Part shown: positions 10,182-20,221 of the stretch, one piece after another | Position numbering within the stretch: position 1 is the stretch's first letter | How the letters are laid out: each line of letters begins with the position of its first letter | NCBI GenBank assembly: GCA_012064415.1 | Contig: SSNU01000064.1 | Span: 464,525-528,524, forward strand | Direction: 5' to 3' | Source of the DNA: Gyrodactylus bullatarudis | Taxonomy: Eukaryota; Platyhelminthes; Monogenea; Gyrodactylidea; Gyrodactylidae | Length of the DNA: 64,000 nucleotides | Position numbers and translations under genes: made by a program | The notes under the pieces: generated by a model | Databases searched by the model: none | What the model was told of the DNA's origin: nothing | Seen by the model: the letters and a program-made list of their open reading frames with translations, nothing else

Positions 10182-11699
10182 AAAACTATTCTTATTCCTT
10201 GTCAAAGAAAAGAAATTATTATTTTCCTTAAAACTTGGTCTTTTCCTTACTTTCATAGAATATTCAAGAATGAGGGGGTTGAATCTTTCTTCTAGACTAA
10301 CTTTTCTAAACAGATATCCAGGTGAAAACAAATATGAAACGAGTTTTATAATTTACTTTGAAAATTCACCTCCATGTGCTATCTTTCTGTCATTAAACTA
10401 GATATATATTTATGTCACAACGATCGATTTCCACCTGGCTAATTCGAATGAATCAATAGGATTTCTGATAATAATAATTATAATTTCATTAATAATTATA
10501 GATCTACTCATGGCTCTAAAATTAAATCTTATCTGGGAGATTTGAGTTGAAATTTATCCCCTAATTAATCAGCTAATAAATTTAATTTAATCGTTGGACA
10601 TGAATCTCCTGATGAAGTAGGAACATTTGATCATGTAAAGTTCAATATGTTATGTTAGGAGTTCTTGCTTTGCATAGAAATATTACTAGACCAGAATATC
10701 CACTAAATTTATTCCTGTAAAGATTATTTTTGTATTTTCATTGATTTTATTTTTATATGAAAAATCTATTTAAATATTTTTTAAATTGATAAGTGATAAC
10801 CATCAGAAGTAGACGAAATTTTAAAATTGCTCGGGAAAAATGAATTTTGATAGAAAATTGAATAAAAACTTTAAAATCAATAAATATCAAGCGCTAAAAT
10901 TTCCTTTTCCATTTCCTCTTGTAATTTATGCCATACACAAAAAAGTTATTTGTCTTAAATTAAGTGTTGACATGATAAATAAGAACTCACACATTTTTTT
11001 GTTAGAAATATAATCTGTATTAAATAGAGTAATTAATATGTACAATGAAAGATATAAGAAATAAATAAAAATGTTAATCTAGTTTTCTTGATCAGAAAAT
11101 TAAAAGTTTCAGTCCATTTAAATTCTTTCAGAACTACCAGTAAAGATTTACCTCTAATTTATTATTTATAAAATTTTTGATGCGAAAAATTGAAAAAAAA
11201 CAATGAAACAATATTATTTAAGTCAACAACGTTACCCTACAATATTTTTTTCTCTACTTTTGGCTTGTGGTATATAGTTACTAACATTGAGGGTCAAGTC
11301 TAAAACTGATAAACATTGTTTATTCAAGTAAGTATAATTTGTAGTCAGTTTCTGTGGGAGTTTTTTTCGATACCTTGGTTACCAAATTTTTCATAAACCT
11401 ACACAACTTTTTTTTCATTATTTCTTAAATTGAGATCTATTCGATTTTTTCGATTTGGACGAAATTTTGAGAGAAAGCCTTAGGATGAATAGAAAATAGA
11501 GATTTTCGAAATATCCAAAAATATTCCAAAGATTTTCGCAAAGTAGAATAATTTGAAAATTTTAAAGAATTGAAATTTCAGGTTTGTTAAAAAATTTTTT
11601 TTTTGAAATTGCAACATTATATTAAGTAAATTGATATAAATATGTACAGAGAAATCATAGATGTTCAAAATATAGTTAAAAAAAAAATAATAAAATCCA
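10182..11699. other. Non-genic AT-rich stretch
   Basis: No coding region supported; open frames here are AT-rich chance frames. A T-run followed by GTTAGAAATATAATCTG at about 10,996 resembles the presumed retroelement tails at 12,733 and 35,039. The right end may include the 3' UTR of the LINE fragment that follows. Confidence 0.5.
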
Positions 11700-12729
11700 G
11701 AAGCAAGACGAGACATCCTGGGTTTCTGCGATAGGCACATCCTCTTAAGGTCCTTCAGCAGAATTAGTCTCTAATACACACTGAATAGAAATTGATTGCA
11801 AAGTGTGCTACGACAACAAGCCAGGTGCTAAATCAATTCAAACTTTTATCTCACAGTCAGAGATTTAACTTTATAAAATGTAAAAGGTCTCAAAAAAGGG
11901 GACCTATTCAGACAAATGTAAATTAGAGTAAAGAAGAGACAAAGAGTAATCCAGTTTAGTTCTTCCATTTTAGATCATAGAGGTTATCACAATCCGAGAG
12001 ACTAAATTTAGAGTCTAAACATCTAAATTGATTAAGGAGAGTGGTCCGAGTAGGCTGTATAACGGAGGGATAACATTTACGGCTTGGTTCGGAGAAAGAG
12101 GCGAAATTTTTAATAATGAAAGCCGATCTTCTCAACCATAAGGGATCAAGTCCAGAGATAGAGATTAGTGAATTTTAGAAATCAATATTGGGAAAACAGG
12201 AATGAAGAAATCTGTATTGGATCCTTTCAATGGTTAGCGAATTAGAGTTATTGATATGAGGAAGGAGAGGGGAAAGGTAATCCAAATGAGGAAGAACAAA
12301 TTTTTTATAACATAAGGTTTTCAGACCAATGGAAGAGGAGAATCTATCAATTACATAGATTACGAAGTTAATCAGACTTATTTTAGACAAACGAGCAATT
12401 TTTAGGGAAGAATCCAATTCAAAACCTAGATCAATAGTAGTGTTGACGAATTCACCAGGAAGGTGAAGGTTAGAGAGAAAGATATCAGGGAGACCATTGG
12501 GAAAAGGAGTTTACACTTAGATCTATTGATTTCCAGGTCCATTTTAGAAAGAAAATTTTTGAAAGAATCAAAATAATTATTAATTTCTATAATGTCGAGA
12601 GAGTTGTTCACATTATAGATAATTTTAATATCATCCGCGTATTTAAAAATCTTACCTATGTTGTAGGAATTTGGATATCCGACATGCATAAATTAAAAAG
12701 CAAAGGACCAGATCACTCTGGTTTCTTTC
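11700..12729 (-). mobile_element. Non-LTR retrotransposon (LINE), 3' half: RT palm to C-terminus, decayed
   Basis: Read on the minus strand from 12,729 down. A fragment SGPLLFNLCMSDIQIP (RT motif around PQGS-LGPLLF) is followed after a frameshift by KYADDIKIIY with the catalytic YADD, then LEINRSKCKLLF (RT thumb side). After another break come SISLIN-like and HLDYLSPLLPHINNSNS with IERIQYRFLHSC, the C-terminal region typical of single-ORF LINEs. A last stretch with LDPLWLRRSAF ends at a stop near 11,958; the rest to about 11,700 is presumed 3' UTR. Several stops and frameshifts mean it is dead. It faces the 5' half at 12,951-14,520. The lower boundary is a guess; no clear tail was found. Confidence 0.75.
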
Positions 12730-12950
12730 TACTTAATGCTTTTTTTTGTTAGAAAAAAATCTTGTATTGAATTGAAAATATAAATAAAAATTATAACGAA
12801 ATCTGCTTGTACAAATAGAAATAAAATACAATAATTACAATGGATAGATTGATCAGTACAATTATGAAATGTTAAAATGTTAAGTCATAAAATAAGGTAA
12901 AGGCTGCCGAGTTGTAAATATTTGAGCAATAGGAAAGCCTGGAAACTAGA
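12730..12950. repeat. Junction segment between LINE halves, with T-run tail
   Basis: Begins with a T-run (about 12,733-12,740) then GTTAGAAAAAAATCTTG, which on the minus strand reads as a sequence ending CTAAC plus poly-A. Similar T-run/GTTAGAAA junctions occur near 10,996, 26,323 and 35,039, suggesting the 3' tail of a retroelement inserted in minus orientation. It separates the two oppositely oriented LINE halves. Confidence 0.35.
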
Positions 12951-14520
12951 GTGGCTCGATCATTATTAGCCAAAAATACATTCCTTAATATAAAAAATGT
13001 TCTTACTAAGCCCTCAAAATTTTTCATTACCGAAACCTGGCTCAAACCGTTTGTTTCCGATTCCATTTTACATATACCTGATTATCTATTTCTTAGGGCT
13101 GATAGACTTGGTGCTACTGGTGGTGTCGGTATCTATATTCACTCTTCGATAAAAATCTATTCATGCTCAGTTTATAATGCTCCTTTTTAACACATACATA
13201 TTAAAGTTAATCTAAAAGGCTCCCAACATACTTTTATTCTCATCTACAGACCTCCATTAGGGAGTAATTATTACATCCCTGATGATATTTTATTTGAACA
13301 TATTTACTCTAAAGTAGACACTCAAATAAAAAACCTCTCTATCCTTGGCGATTTCAACTTCCCCGCCGAAAACAATTTTCCTATTATTCCTATCATTTTC
13401 GATAAATTATTAGTAACCCTCAACTTAAACCAAATTGTATCTCAGCCTACTAGGCATAACAATATTATCGATCTTATCTTTACAAATGTTTTTCACAATT
13501 CATCAGCTCATGCTGTACCCTTCTCCGACCACAATATTATTTTCTTTAATTTCTTCATATCCAATCACTCTAAATACTATCTAAAACCCAAGAAGGTTGT
13601 GGACATCAAAAAGCTTAATTGCCTCGTTCAAAAATTCTCTGCTTCAATCTTTGAAAATAACGAGTTCAACTTCCAATTCTTTTACGCTTTAATTACCAAA
13701 GCTTCAAGGACTACCATCAATTCCAGAAAATTTTTTAATAGCTCCTCAAAATTAGACTTCATTTCATTGAAATATTTCGAAGCCTGTGTTATGCATGACC
13801 TCAAATCCAATCCCCAAAAGGGTTGGTCCAAATTTCGAAAAATTTTGAATATTAACAAAAATTCATCCATAAAAAATTTTACGCAACTATCTGACCAGTA
13901 CTGCTGTACTGAAATCAATAATTTTTTCATCAACTCTTTTAATGAATTTGAAAATATTAACCCTATTATAATGAATTCTCCCACCTCCCCTTGCATTACT
14001 CTCTCCGATCTGGACTATATATTTTCCAACTGTAAAACATTAACAGATTGGACATTCATTACAACTCATTCTATCTATTAACTAAACTCTCTCCCTCTTT
14101 CCTGATTTTGTTATGTAATTTCCTCAATTACTGTATCTCCAATTGTTTCATCCCTGATGACTGGTTAATTGTCAAAATCACCCCAATCCCTAAAACTAAG
14201 AATTATTCTTCCCTCTGCGATCTTAGGCCAATATCCTCATTGAATATCTTTCTTGCGATTCTTGATCGCTTTCTCACTGATGAAGTTTCTAACAGTTTAC
14301 CTAAACCGTTTCCTGACAAATCTCAACATGGCTTTTTACCTGGGAAAAATACGTCAAGTAACATATAGGCTTTCATGGACTATTCCATTCCCGTTTTAAA
14401 ATCGGATTACTACATCATCAATTACTTAATCTTAAATCATGGAGTAAAATTCTGTTCAGAGTAATCGCAAATTATTTAAGTCTAATAGGGATAGGAAATA
14501 TCAAAATAGATGTGATAGCA
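12951..14520 (+). mobile_element. Non-LTR retrotransposon (LINE), 5' half: APE endonuclease to RT fingers, decayed
   Basis: One frame is open from 12,951 to 14,081 except for a single TAA at 13,188. It encodes an AP-like (EEP) endonuclease: ARSLLAKNTF, FITETWLKP, GGVGIYI, FILIYRPP, LGDFNFP and the catalytic SDHNII. After a frameshift near 14,050 the reverse transcriptase begins: FIPDDWLIVKITPIPK, LCDLRPISSLN, and SQHGFLPGKNTS. Weaker similarity with LLHHQLLNLKSW continues to about 14,515 in yet another frame. Single-ORF APE-type LINEs (CR1/Jockey-like) have this order. The endonuclease part is notably well kept for a broken element. The RT motifs that should follow lie on the opposite strand at 12,729-11,958. 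Confidence 0.8.
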
Positions 14521-15196
14521 CAAGGTTGACGCTGAAATTGGCTAACTTTTAAATCTCAAGAGATGAATTCAAGCTGTTCAAATTTTTAAATCCTACGGAT
14601 ATGGTTTCTCGTTAAAAGGTTTCTTCATATTTTTTCTGCGATCTAGTGGAGTGGTTTTTCAAAAAAACGTTCTTTTTAATGAAGAGTATGAGTATAATCC
14701 AACTTGCTACGAATATGTTGCATTATAGATTGGGATAAATACGAAAATAATAGGTAGGGTGAGTAAAATGGTCAAAAACAATAGGTGTCAGATGAAGTAT
14801 AATAGGTGATATTCGAGGTATTTCCAAAAACAATGGGAATATGATCAGCATTAATATCCGGGGTAGAGAAGTATTTATACATAATGGGATATACCGATAT
14901 ATTTTGTCAAATACACAAACCACCCAGTTCTCTTAATTGTACAATAATTATTTTTCTTGATATTTCATCAGTGATTATGTACATCCTTCGGTTAGCGAAA
15001 TAAAATTCACAAACATAGCAAAATTTTTCTTTATCATTACGGCATTGAAAGACACGAAGATCCATTTTTGTTAAATGAATTCAATTACAATATAACATAT
15101 TTTAAAATCCTGTTGAATACTGTAATTGGTTAAGGTTTGGTCGAATACAACCAATGAGAAAATATCTGGATGGGGAAAAGGGTGTGTAGACATATA
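14521..15196. other. Non-genic stretch before Tc1 copy 1
   Basis: No gene, RNA or repeat recognised. It ends with the TA (15,195-15,196) that is the target-site duplication of the Tc1 element. Confidence 0.5.
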
Positions 15197-16740
15197 TAGT
15201 GGTAGAAAAAATAAAAGTATTCACTAGAAATTGTCTCTAAATCACTTATTAAAAGTTATTGAAAATGGAAAGATGACCCATTCGATAGAGAATATTCGTT
15301 TCTATCAGAAATTACTTTTACTCGTACAAAGAGTTCATTCATATTTTCATAAATACAAATTTACAATATTTCATTAAATTTCAAAACGAAAAATTAAAAG
15401 TATTCACTTTTATTTTGTAAAATCTCCCCTACCAAGTACAACATTTAAGCACCTTTTTGACATGGAATCATACAAATTTTCTATTATTTCTTTTGGGATT
15501 GATTTCCACTCTTCATTGATTCTTTGAACTAGTTCTTGCCTATTTGAATATACTCTCCCTTGGGAATAGACTTTTTGAGATAAAATTCCCCACAAGTTTT
15601 CAATCGGATTCAAGTCGGGGCTCCTAGCTGGCCATGACAAAATCTGTATCTCATTATCATCAAACCATGTTCTAGTTGATGCTGATCGATGACAGGGAGC
15701 ATTATCTTGCTGGAATATCATCTCGCACTTATGAATTTCCTCCTTAAAGGGTAATAGCTGATCCTCAAGCAATTTCTGATATGAATTTGAATTAAGCTTC
15801 TCATCAATAACGACAAGATTTCCAGTTCCTTGCTTTGTGATAAACCCCCAAACCATTACATTGCCTCCACCAAATCCTCGTTTGATTTTAGTAGGTCTAG
15901 GTAGAGACTTGTCAATCCAACAAGAAGAAAGGCCATCAGGTCCATCCAAATTGAATTTTTTCTCATCTGAAAACATGATTTTACTCCAATCTTGGTTTTG
16001 GACAATTTTATCATGAGCCCACTGGTATCTCGATTCCCTATCCTTGATACTTAGATTAGGAACCCTTTTTGGTCTTCCCCAATAGATATTAGGATTAGTA
16101 TTCAAATAATTTTGAACTGTTCTAATGCTGACATTCAATTTAAGCTCAGCTTTTATTTGAGAAGCTGTTGCTTTTTTCTTGATGGCTAGATTGACAATTT
16201 TTTTAATCAGGCAATTGGGTATGGATCTCTTTCGGCCTCGCTTTTTCGGATTTAGCTTCTTTTGTTTGACTGAAAACAAATTATTAACAGTTCTACATGA
16301 GCATCCGATTATTTTAGCTATCTTCCGATTGCTTGAGCCATCTTGTTTTAATTTGTTGACAAAATCTCTATCACAGCCTCTCAGCTTCGAAAATTTCAAT
16401 TTTTTAACGAACATTTTTGAACTATGTTTAGTTTATTGGCGATAATATATTTGAATGTACTGTGTAAGAGATATAATGAAAATTCAGAATTCAAAGTCTA
16501 ATTCTAACTGGGAAAAAAGGTGATTGAAACTGAATACTTTTAATTTTTCGTTTTGAAATTTAATGAAATATTGTAAATTTGTATTTATGAAAATATGAAT
16601 GAACTCTTTGTACGAGTAAAAGTAATTTCTGATAGAAACGAATATTCTCTATCGAATGGGTCATCTTTCCATTTTCAATAACTTTTAATAAGTGATTTAG
16701 AGACAATTTCTAGTGAATACTTTTATTTTTTCTACCACTA
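15197..16740 (-). mobile_element. Tc1-like DNA transposon, copy 1 (intact, 1,544 bp)
   Basis: Flanked by TA duplications at 15,195-15,196 and 16,741-16,742. The terminal inverted repeats are 210 bp (15,197-15,406 and 16,531-16,740), opening TAGTGGTAG, and appear perfectly complementary. Within each repeat the motif AAAAGTATTCA occurs twice, once near the tip (about 15,213) and once at the inner edge (about 15,396), the IR/DR layout in which transposase binds two sites per end. One complete transposase ORF lies inside. The element is the same length and, as far as read, the same sequence as copy 2 at 40,756-42,299, so movement was recent. Confidence 0.95.
15410..16414 (-). CDS. Tc1/mariner transposase, DD34E, copy 1
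   Basis: A 334-aa transposase that cuts and pastes the surrounding element into TA sites. The N-terminal half holds two helix-turn-helix segments (RDFVNKLKQDGSSNRKIAKI and the TASQIKAELKLNVSIRTV region) separated by an AT-hook/NLS-like NPKKRGRKR. The catalytic RNase H-like domain shows the first aspartate in MFSDEKKFNLDG, the second in FQQDNAPCHR and the glutamate in LNPIENLWG. Thirty-four residues lie between the second D and the E (DD34E), the Tc1 signature. GGGNVMVWGF and SPDLNP are also typical. No stop or frameshift, and the length is normal, so it could be active. The start ATG at 16,414 is 117 bp inside the right inverted repeat. Protein identical to that of copy 2. Confidence 0.96.
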   Translation of the reverse strand: MFVKKLKFSKLRGCDRDFVNKLKQDGSSNRKIAKIIGCSCRTVNNLFSVKQKKLNPKKRGRKRSIPNCLIKKIVNLAIKKKATASQIKAELKLNVSIRTVQNYLNTNPNIYWGRPKRVPNLSIKDRESRYQWAHDKIVQNQDWSKIMFSDEKKFNLDGPDGLSSCWIDKSLPRPTKIKRGFGGGNVMVWGFITKQGTGNLVVIDEKLNSNSYQKLLEDQLLPFKEEIHKCEMIFQQDNAPCHRSASTRTWFDDNEIQILSWPARSPDLNPIENLWGILSQKVYSQGRVYSNRQELVQRINEEWKSIPKEIIENLYDSMSKRCLNVVLGRGDFTK

Positions 16741-16742
16741 TA

Positions 16743-17654
16743 CATACGTTTAAGAAAAAAAATAATGAAATGAAATTTTTTAAGAAAAAAAACTTTGAAA
16801 AACAATAAAATAGACACTTAAAAAACTTTAACTCGATATCAAAATTAAGTTTTTTTATAAATATACAAATCCCTGTTAGTGTCTATACTGATTTAATCAT
16901 TTATTATAAATCCTTCAGTTTTATACGAAATTATTGTGCTAATCAAAATGAACCAAATCAGAATCGAGAAAAAATAAATCGAGAAAAATTGAGTGAAATC
17001 ACTTATGAAAGAACCTGGAATAACATCTGAATCAGAAAAGATAAATGGTCATGCAAGGTATCATTGGATAGAGAAACAAATTTTACATTCTTTCCCCCAT
17101 TAGAATTTGAGATTTTATCAAAATAAGATAGCCTGTTGAAGGGTAAAAACAAAAAAGTGCATGGCATTTTTCGCTAATTTTTTTTTTCAACTTTACGACC
17201 AATTTTGAGGATGATCCATTCCAAAAGCACGTTTGAACTTATGAGCATCATATAGAAATTTTTACGCTCTTTCAAATGTTATCAAATTTTACTCTAAAAT
17301 GTCTAAGGATCAAGTCGAAAAATTGATTTATTCAAGTCCCGATTATGAACATTGTGCTATTTCTGTTTTTCGCGAATTGCGCAAAAACTGAGCAACTTAT
17401 GAAATTTTTGAAAGCAGATTCAGAATCTGCGTAAAATTTTACACTATAATCAGTTTGTCGCAAAAATTTATCGCAACCCCCCAACCACCCGTGTAATTAA
17501 CTTCTATATATGTGGTGACGCAGCGTCACGTTTGTCCGGTATATTTTATTTACTCAGCGTTTAAGATAAAAGGGGGAGAAGTAAGCAAATCTCATGATGT
17601 GTGATTTCCAAAAAAGGGGTCTCTAGTAGTTTTTATGTTGAAAGACCTCATATG
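16743..17654. other. Non-genic AT-rich stretch
   Basis: No coding region, RNA gene or clear repeat seen between Tc1 copy 1 and the SINE. Confidence 0.5.
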
Positions 17655-17820
17655 GATTTTTTTTTGAAATCGAACATTTTTATTTATATACAGAATTAGA
17701 CTAATGATAGTACAAATAAGAGAACAGGGAAATAGTGTTCAATGTGCCCGGTGTGGGACCGAGAATAAGAGGGTCCTAATGAGAAGTGAGAGAGATACCA
17801 CTACGCCACACCGGGCATGA
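17655..17820 (-). repeat. tRNA-derived SINE, copy A
   Basis: On the minus strand it starts GCCCGGTGTGGCGTAGTGG, where TGGCGTAGTGG fits a polymerase III A box, and pairs with a distal CACACCGGGC like a tRNA acceptor stem. A non-tRNA body follows and the unit ends TTCGATTTC plus an A-run (T-run at 17,658-17,665 on the plus strand). The B-box part present in copy B (26,338-26,510) is deleted here: CCACACC is followed straight by the body-side sequence. The two copies share the body and tail. Not a functional tRNA: the T arm is missing. Confidence 0.75.
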
Positions 17821-19483
17821 CAAGACTTAAATTTAAAATTTTTTACAAAAGCGGTCTCGTCTTTGAATCTTCATGTATCTCAGATGAAACAATATCTTAG
17901 CCTAAAATTTGAGGGAACCAGATAATTTTTTATTCGGTATCGAATGGTGCTAACGAAAATAAATTAACTTTGTTTTGGCTAAAGAAAAATGAATAAAAAT
18001 TGGCATGACAATACATTTTGAAAAGAATAAGCCAATGCTGAAAAATAACTTATTTATGACCAAACAAAATTTCATCTAGTTCCTAAAAAAATATAAATTT
18101 CATGCTCCTACTCATAAGTAATGAAGCAAAATAGTCATTATCGACCGGTTTAACTCTCATACATTTTTTAGGAAGTTTAGTGTACAAACACCACCACCAG
18201 TAGCATCAAGTCTTTCGGCCGTAAGTAATAGAATATCAACTAAGAATTGGGTTTAACAGATTTGGCATAAGTTGTTTTGGAAACACAATCTTGACCGGAA
18301 ACATATTTCACACAACCGATAGGTAGAGGAGGTTAAGCAGAACTGAATCTTGAGTTAGATGAAATTGGCTTAATGAAATTTAAGATAGACGATTTATTGT
18401 CTGCTTTAAAATATTTTAGCTTGATAATTCATAGTTAACCATTTAGAACCCGTTAAAATGCAGCGATCGCCTAAAACTGTTGATTTAGAGGTCGTATATA
18501 TATTCGAAAGAATATTCGTTTTACTTTCAGAAAACTGGCTAATAAATTATTTTTAGTTTCTTTTTGACAGAATTATGGCTTGACAAAGTTTCCTGTCGCA
18601 TATATGACCCGCTGGGACTTGAAGGGCTAAGATCATAGAGATTGTTTTGGATATCCAAAAGTATCTGAAAGTAGACAATAAAATTGTTCCTGAGATGAAT
18701 TCTTGCAAGGGTGAAGTGATTAAACATTTTAACCAACTTTCAGAGCAAACTAACTTGGGTTTATCCGCTATTATTTCTGAGAAGAGGTATAAGAATCAGA
18801 GAAATTTTTCAATACTCAGAGTGGCCCCTTACTGCATTTTAAGAGTTTTATATTTTGAAATAATTGAGTGTAAAGTTGAATGAATAAGAAAAATACAGGA
18901 AAGAATATCTTTTAAGAAAAAGTTTTAAGCGTGAGGGGAGACACTTTTACAATACACATTCTCTCTATGCCCTCATCTTGAAACTAGTTCCAGTTCCTCG
19001 TTTGAAAACTATAGAAAGATAAGGCAGATGTAAAGGCAGTTTCTATTCACTGCTAAAGAGGATTCAATCAATTTTCCCACTCATATTTGTAATTGAGCGG
19101 TACTAGAGCACTGTTTTTCTTCTTAAGGAATAGCTTAACTCAAAAAAATTATAAAAATAGCTTACATATCCATATTTTAAAAGGTTCAAATGTTTGTGGA
19201 TTCTGATTCAGAGATTAAAATATTTGTTAAATAAGAAATGCAAAGCATACACGAAATATTCTGCTTATTACAAGAGTTCAAATCTCGGCTAAATCAAATT
19301 AGTTTTCAGAAAATTTCTGACTCCTAAGTATTCTATGCAAAGATTTTAGCCTGGATAAAATATTACCAAGTTAATCACTAAATTTTAGGTAGAAAAGCGG
19401 TACTCTAACTGTAGTAGTTACTATACGAAGATTAATAATAATAATAATATTTATTAAACAATACATGTGTTATCTATATAAAT
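17821..19483. other. Non-genic stretch with a dispersed repeat
   Basis: Positions about 18,480-18,632, with TTCGAAAGAATATT, a TTATTTTTAG tract and TATGACCCGCTGGG, resemble the right part of the ACSS3 intron element (about 2,050-2,185). The open frame at 18,647-18,883 encodes no recognised domain and probably is chance. Nothing else is supported. Confidence 0.45.
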
Positions 19484-20221
19484 GTTACAGGGAAAATGGG
19501 AAATCAGTGAGTGGACAGAAATCACTAGTGAAAGTGGGAAATGAATTAAATTTTTCCGATTTTCTGGTTCACTGGTTTTTCCCTGAAATCATATATCAAG
19601 AGTATTATCTATTCCAGATATATGCGTGAATGGTTTATTCATGTCATAGACTGTATTACATGTACAAGGGGGATTTCATTTCACAGTATTTATCTCTTTG
19701 GTACTGAAGTTCTGAATAATTTAGTTTGTTAAAATTTAATTTCAGGTAATCTCTAGTTTCATAAACAATGTTATATTGATTTCATAATATTTACTAAGGT
19801 AATTTTTTAAAAAGTTAGTCAATGGTTGTCTTTACGAGATAAAATTAAAGAATTTTAAATGTTTGAAAATACAACTCTTGATACACTCGCTCAGTCATAT
19901 TTTTAAAAACTAATTTATTTAAAACTACTCTCTCTTTAGCCCTATGTAGATAAGAATACCTAATCTAAGAGTCCTTGGACCAACCAAATATATTAATAAA
20001 ATAGAATAAAATCCCCCCTTTTACGTGTAATACACAGTCTATGACATGAATAAACCATTCACGCATATATCTGGAATAGATAATACTCTTGATATATGAT
20101 TTCAGGGAAAAACCAGTGAACCAGAAAATCGGAAAAATTTAATTCATTTCCCATTTTCACTGGTTTCCCACTTTCACTAGTGATTTCTGTCCACTCACTG
20201 ATTTCCCATTTTCACTGTAAC
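19484..20221. mobile_element. Large terminal-inverted-repeat element, GTTACAG family (738 bp)
   Basis: Left arm 19,484-~19,665 and right arm ~20,030-20,221 are near-perfect reverse complements over about 180 bp. Both open GTTACAG and include GGGAAATCAGTGAGTGGAC and CCAGATATATGCGTGAATGG. The right arm carries an extra ~17-bp GTGAAA-rich unit, so the arms have diverged by duplication. The central ~360 bp shows no transposase frame. A non-autonomous element is likely; the ends match those of the element at 35,911-36,476. Confidence 0.8.

Noticed and set aside
16179..16445. Plus-strand frame inside Tc1 copy 1 (and its twin at 41,738)
   Set aside because: Antisense shadow of the transposase N-terminus.
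17740..17816. Possible functional tRNA gene with perfect GCCCGGTG acceptor-like stem
   Set aside because: No T arm or B box, and the sequence continues into a SINE body with A-tail shared with a second locus; it is a repeat.
18647..18883. 78-codon frame
   Set aside because: No recognised domain, no splice context, lies beside a dispersed repeat; could be chance.
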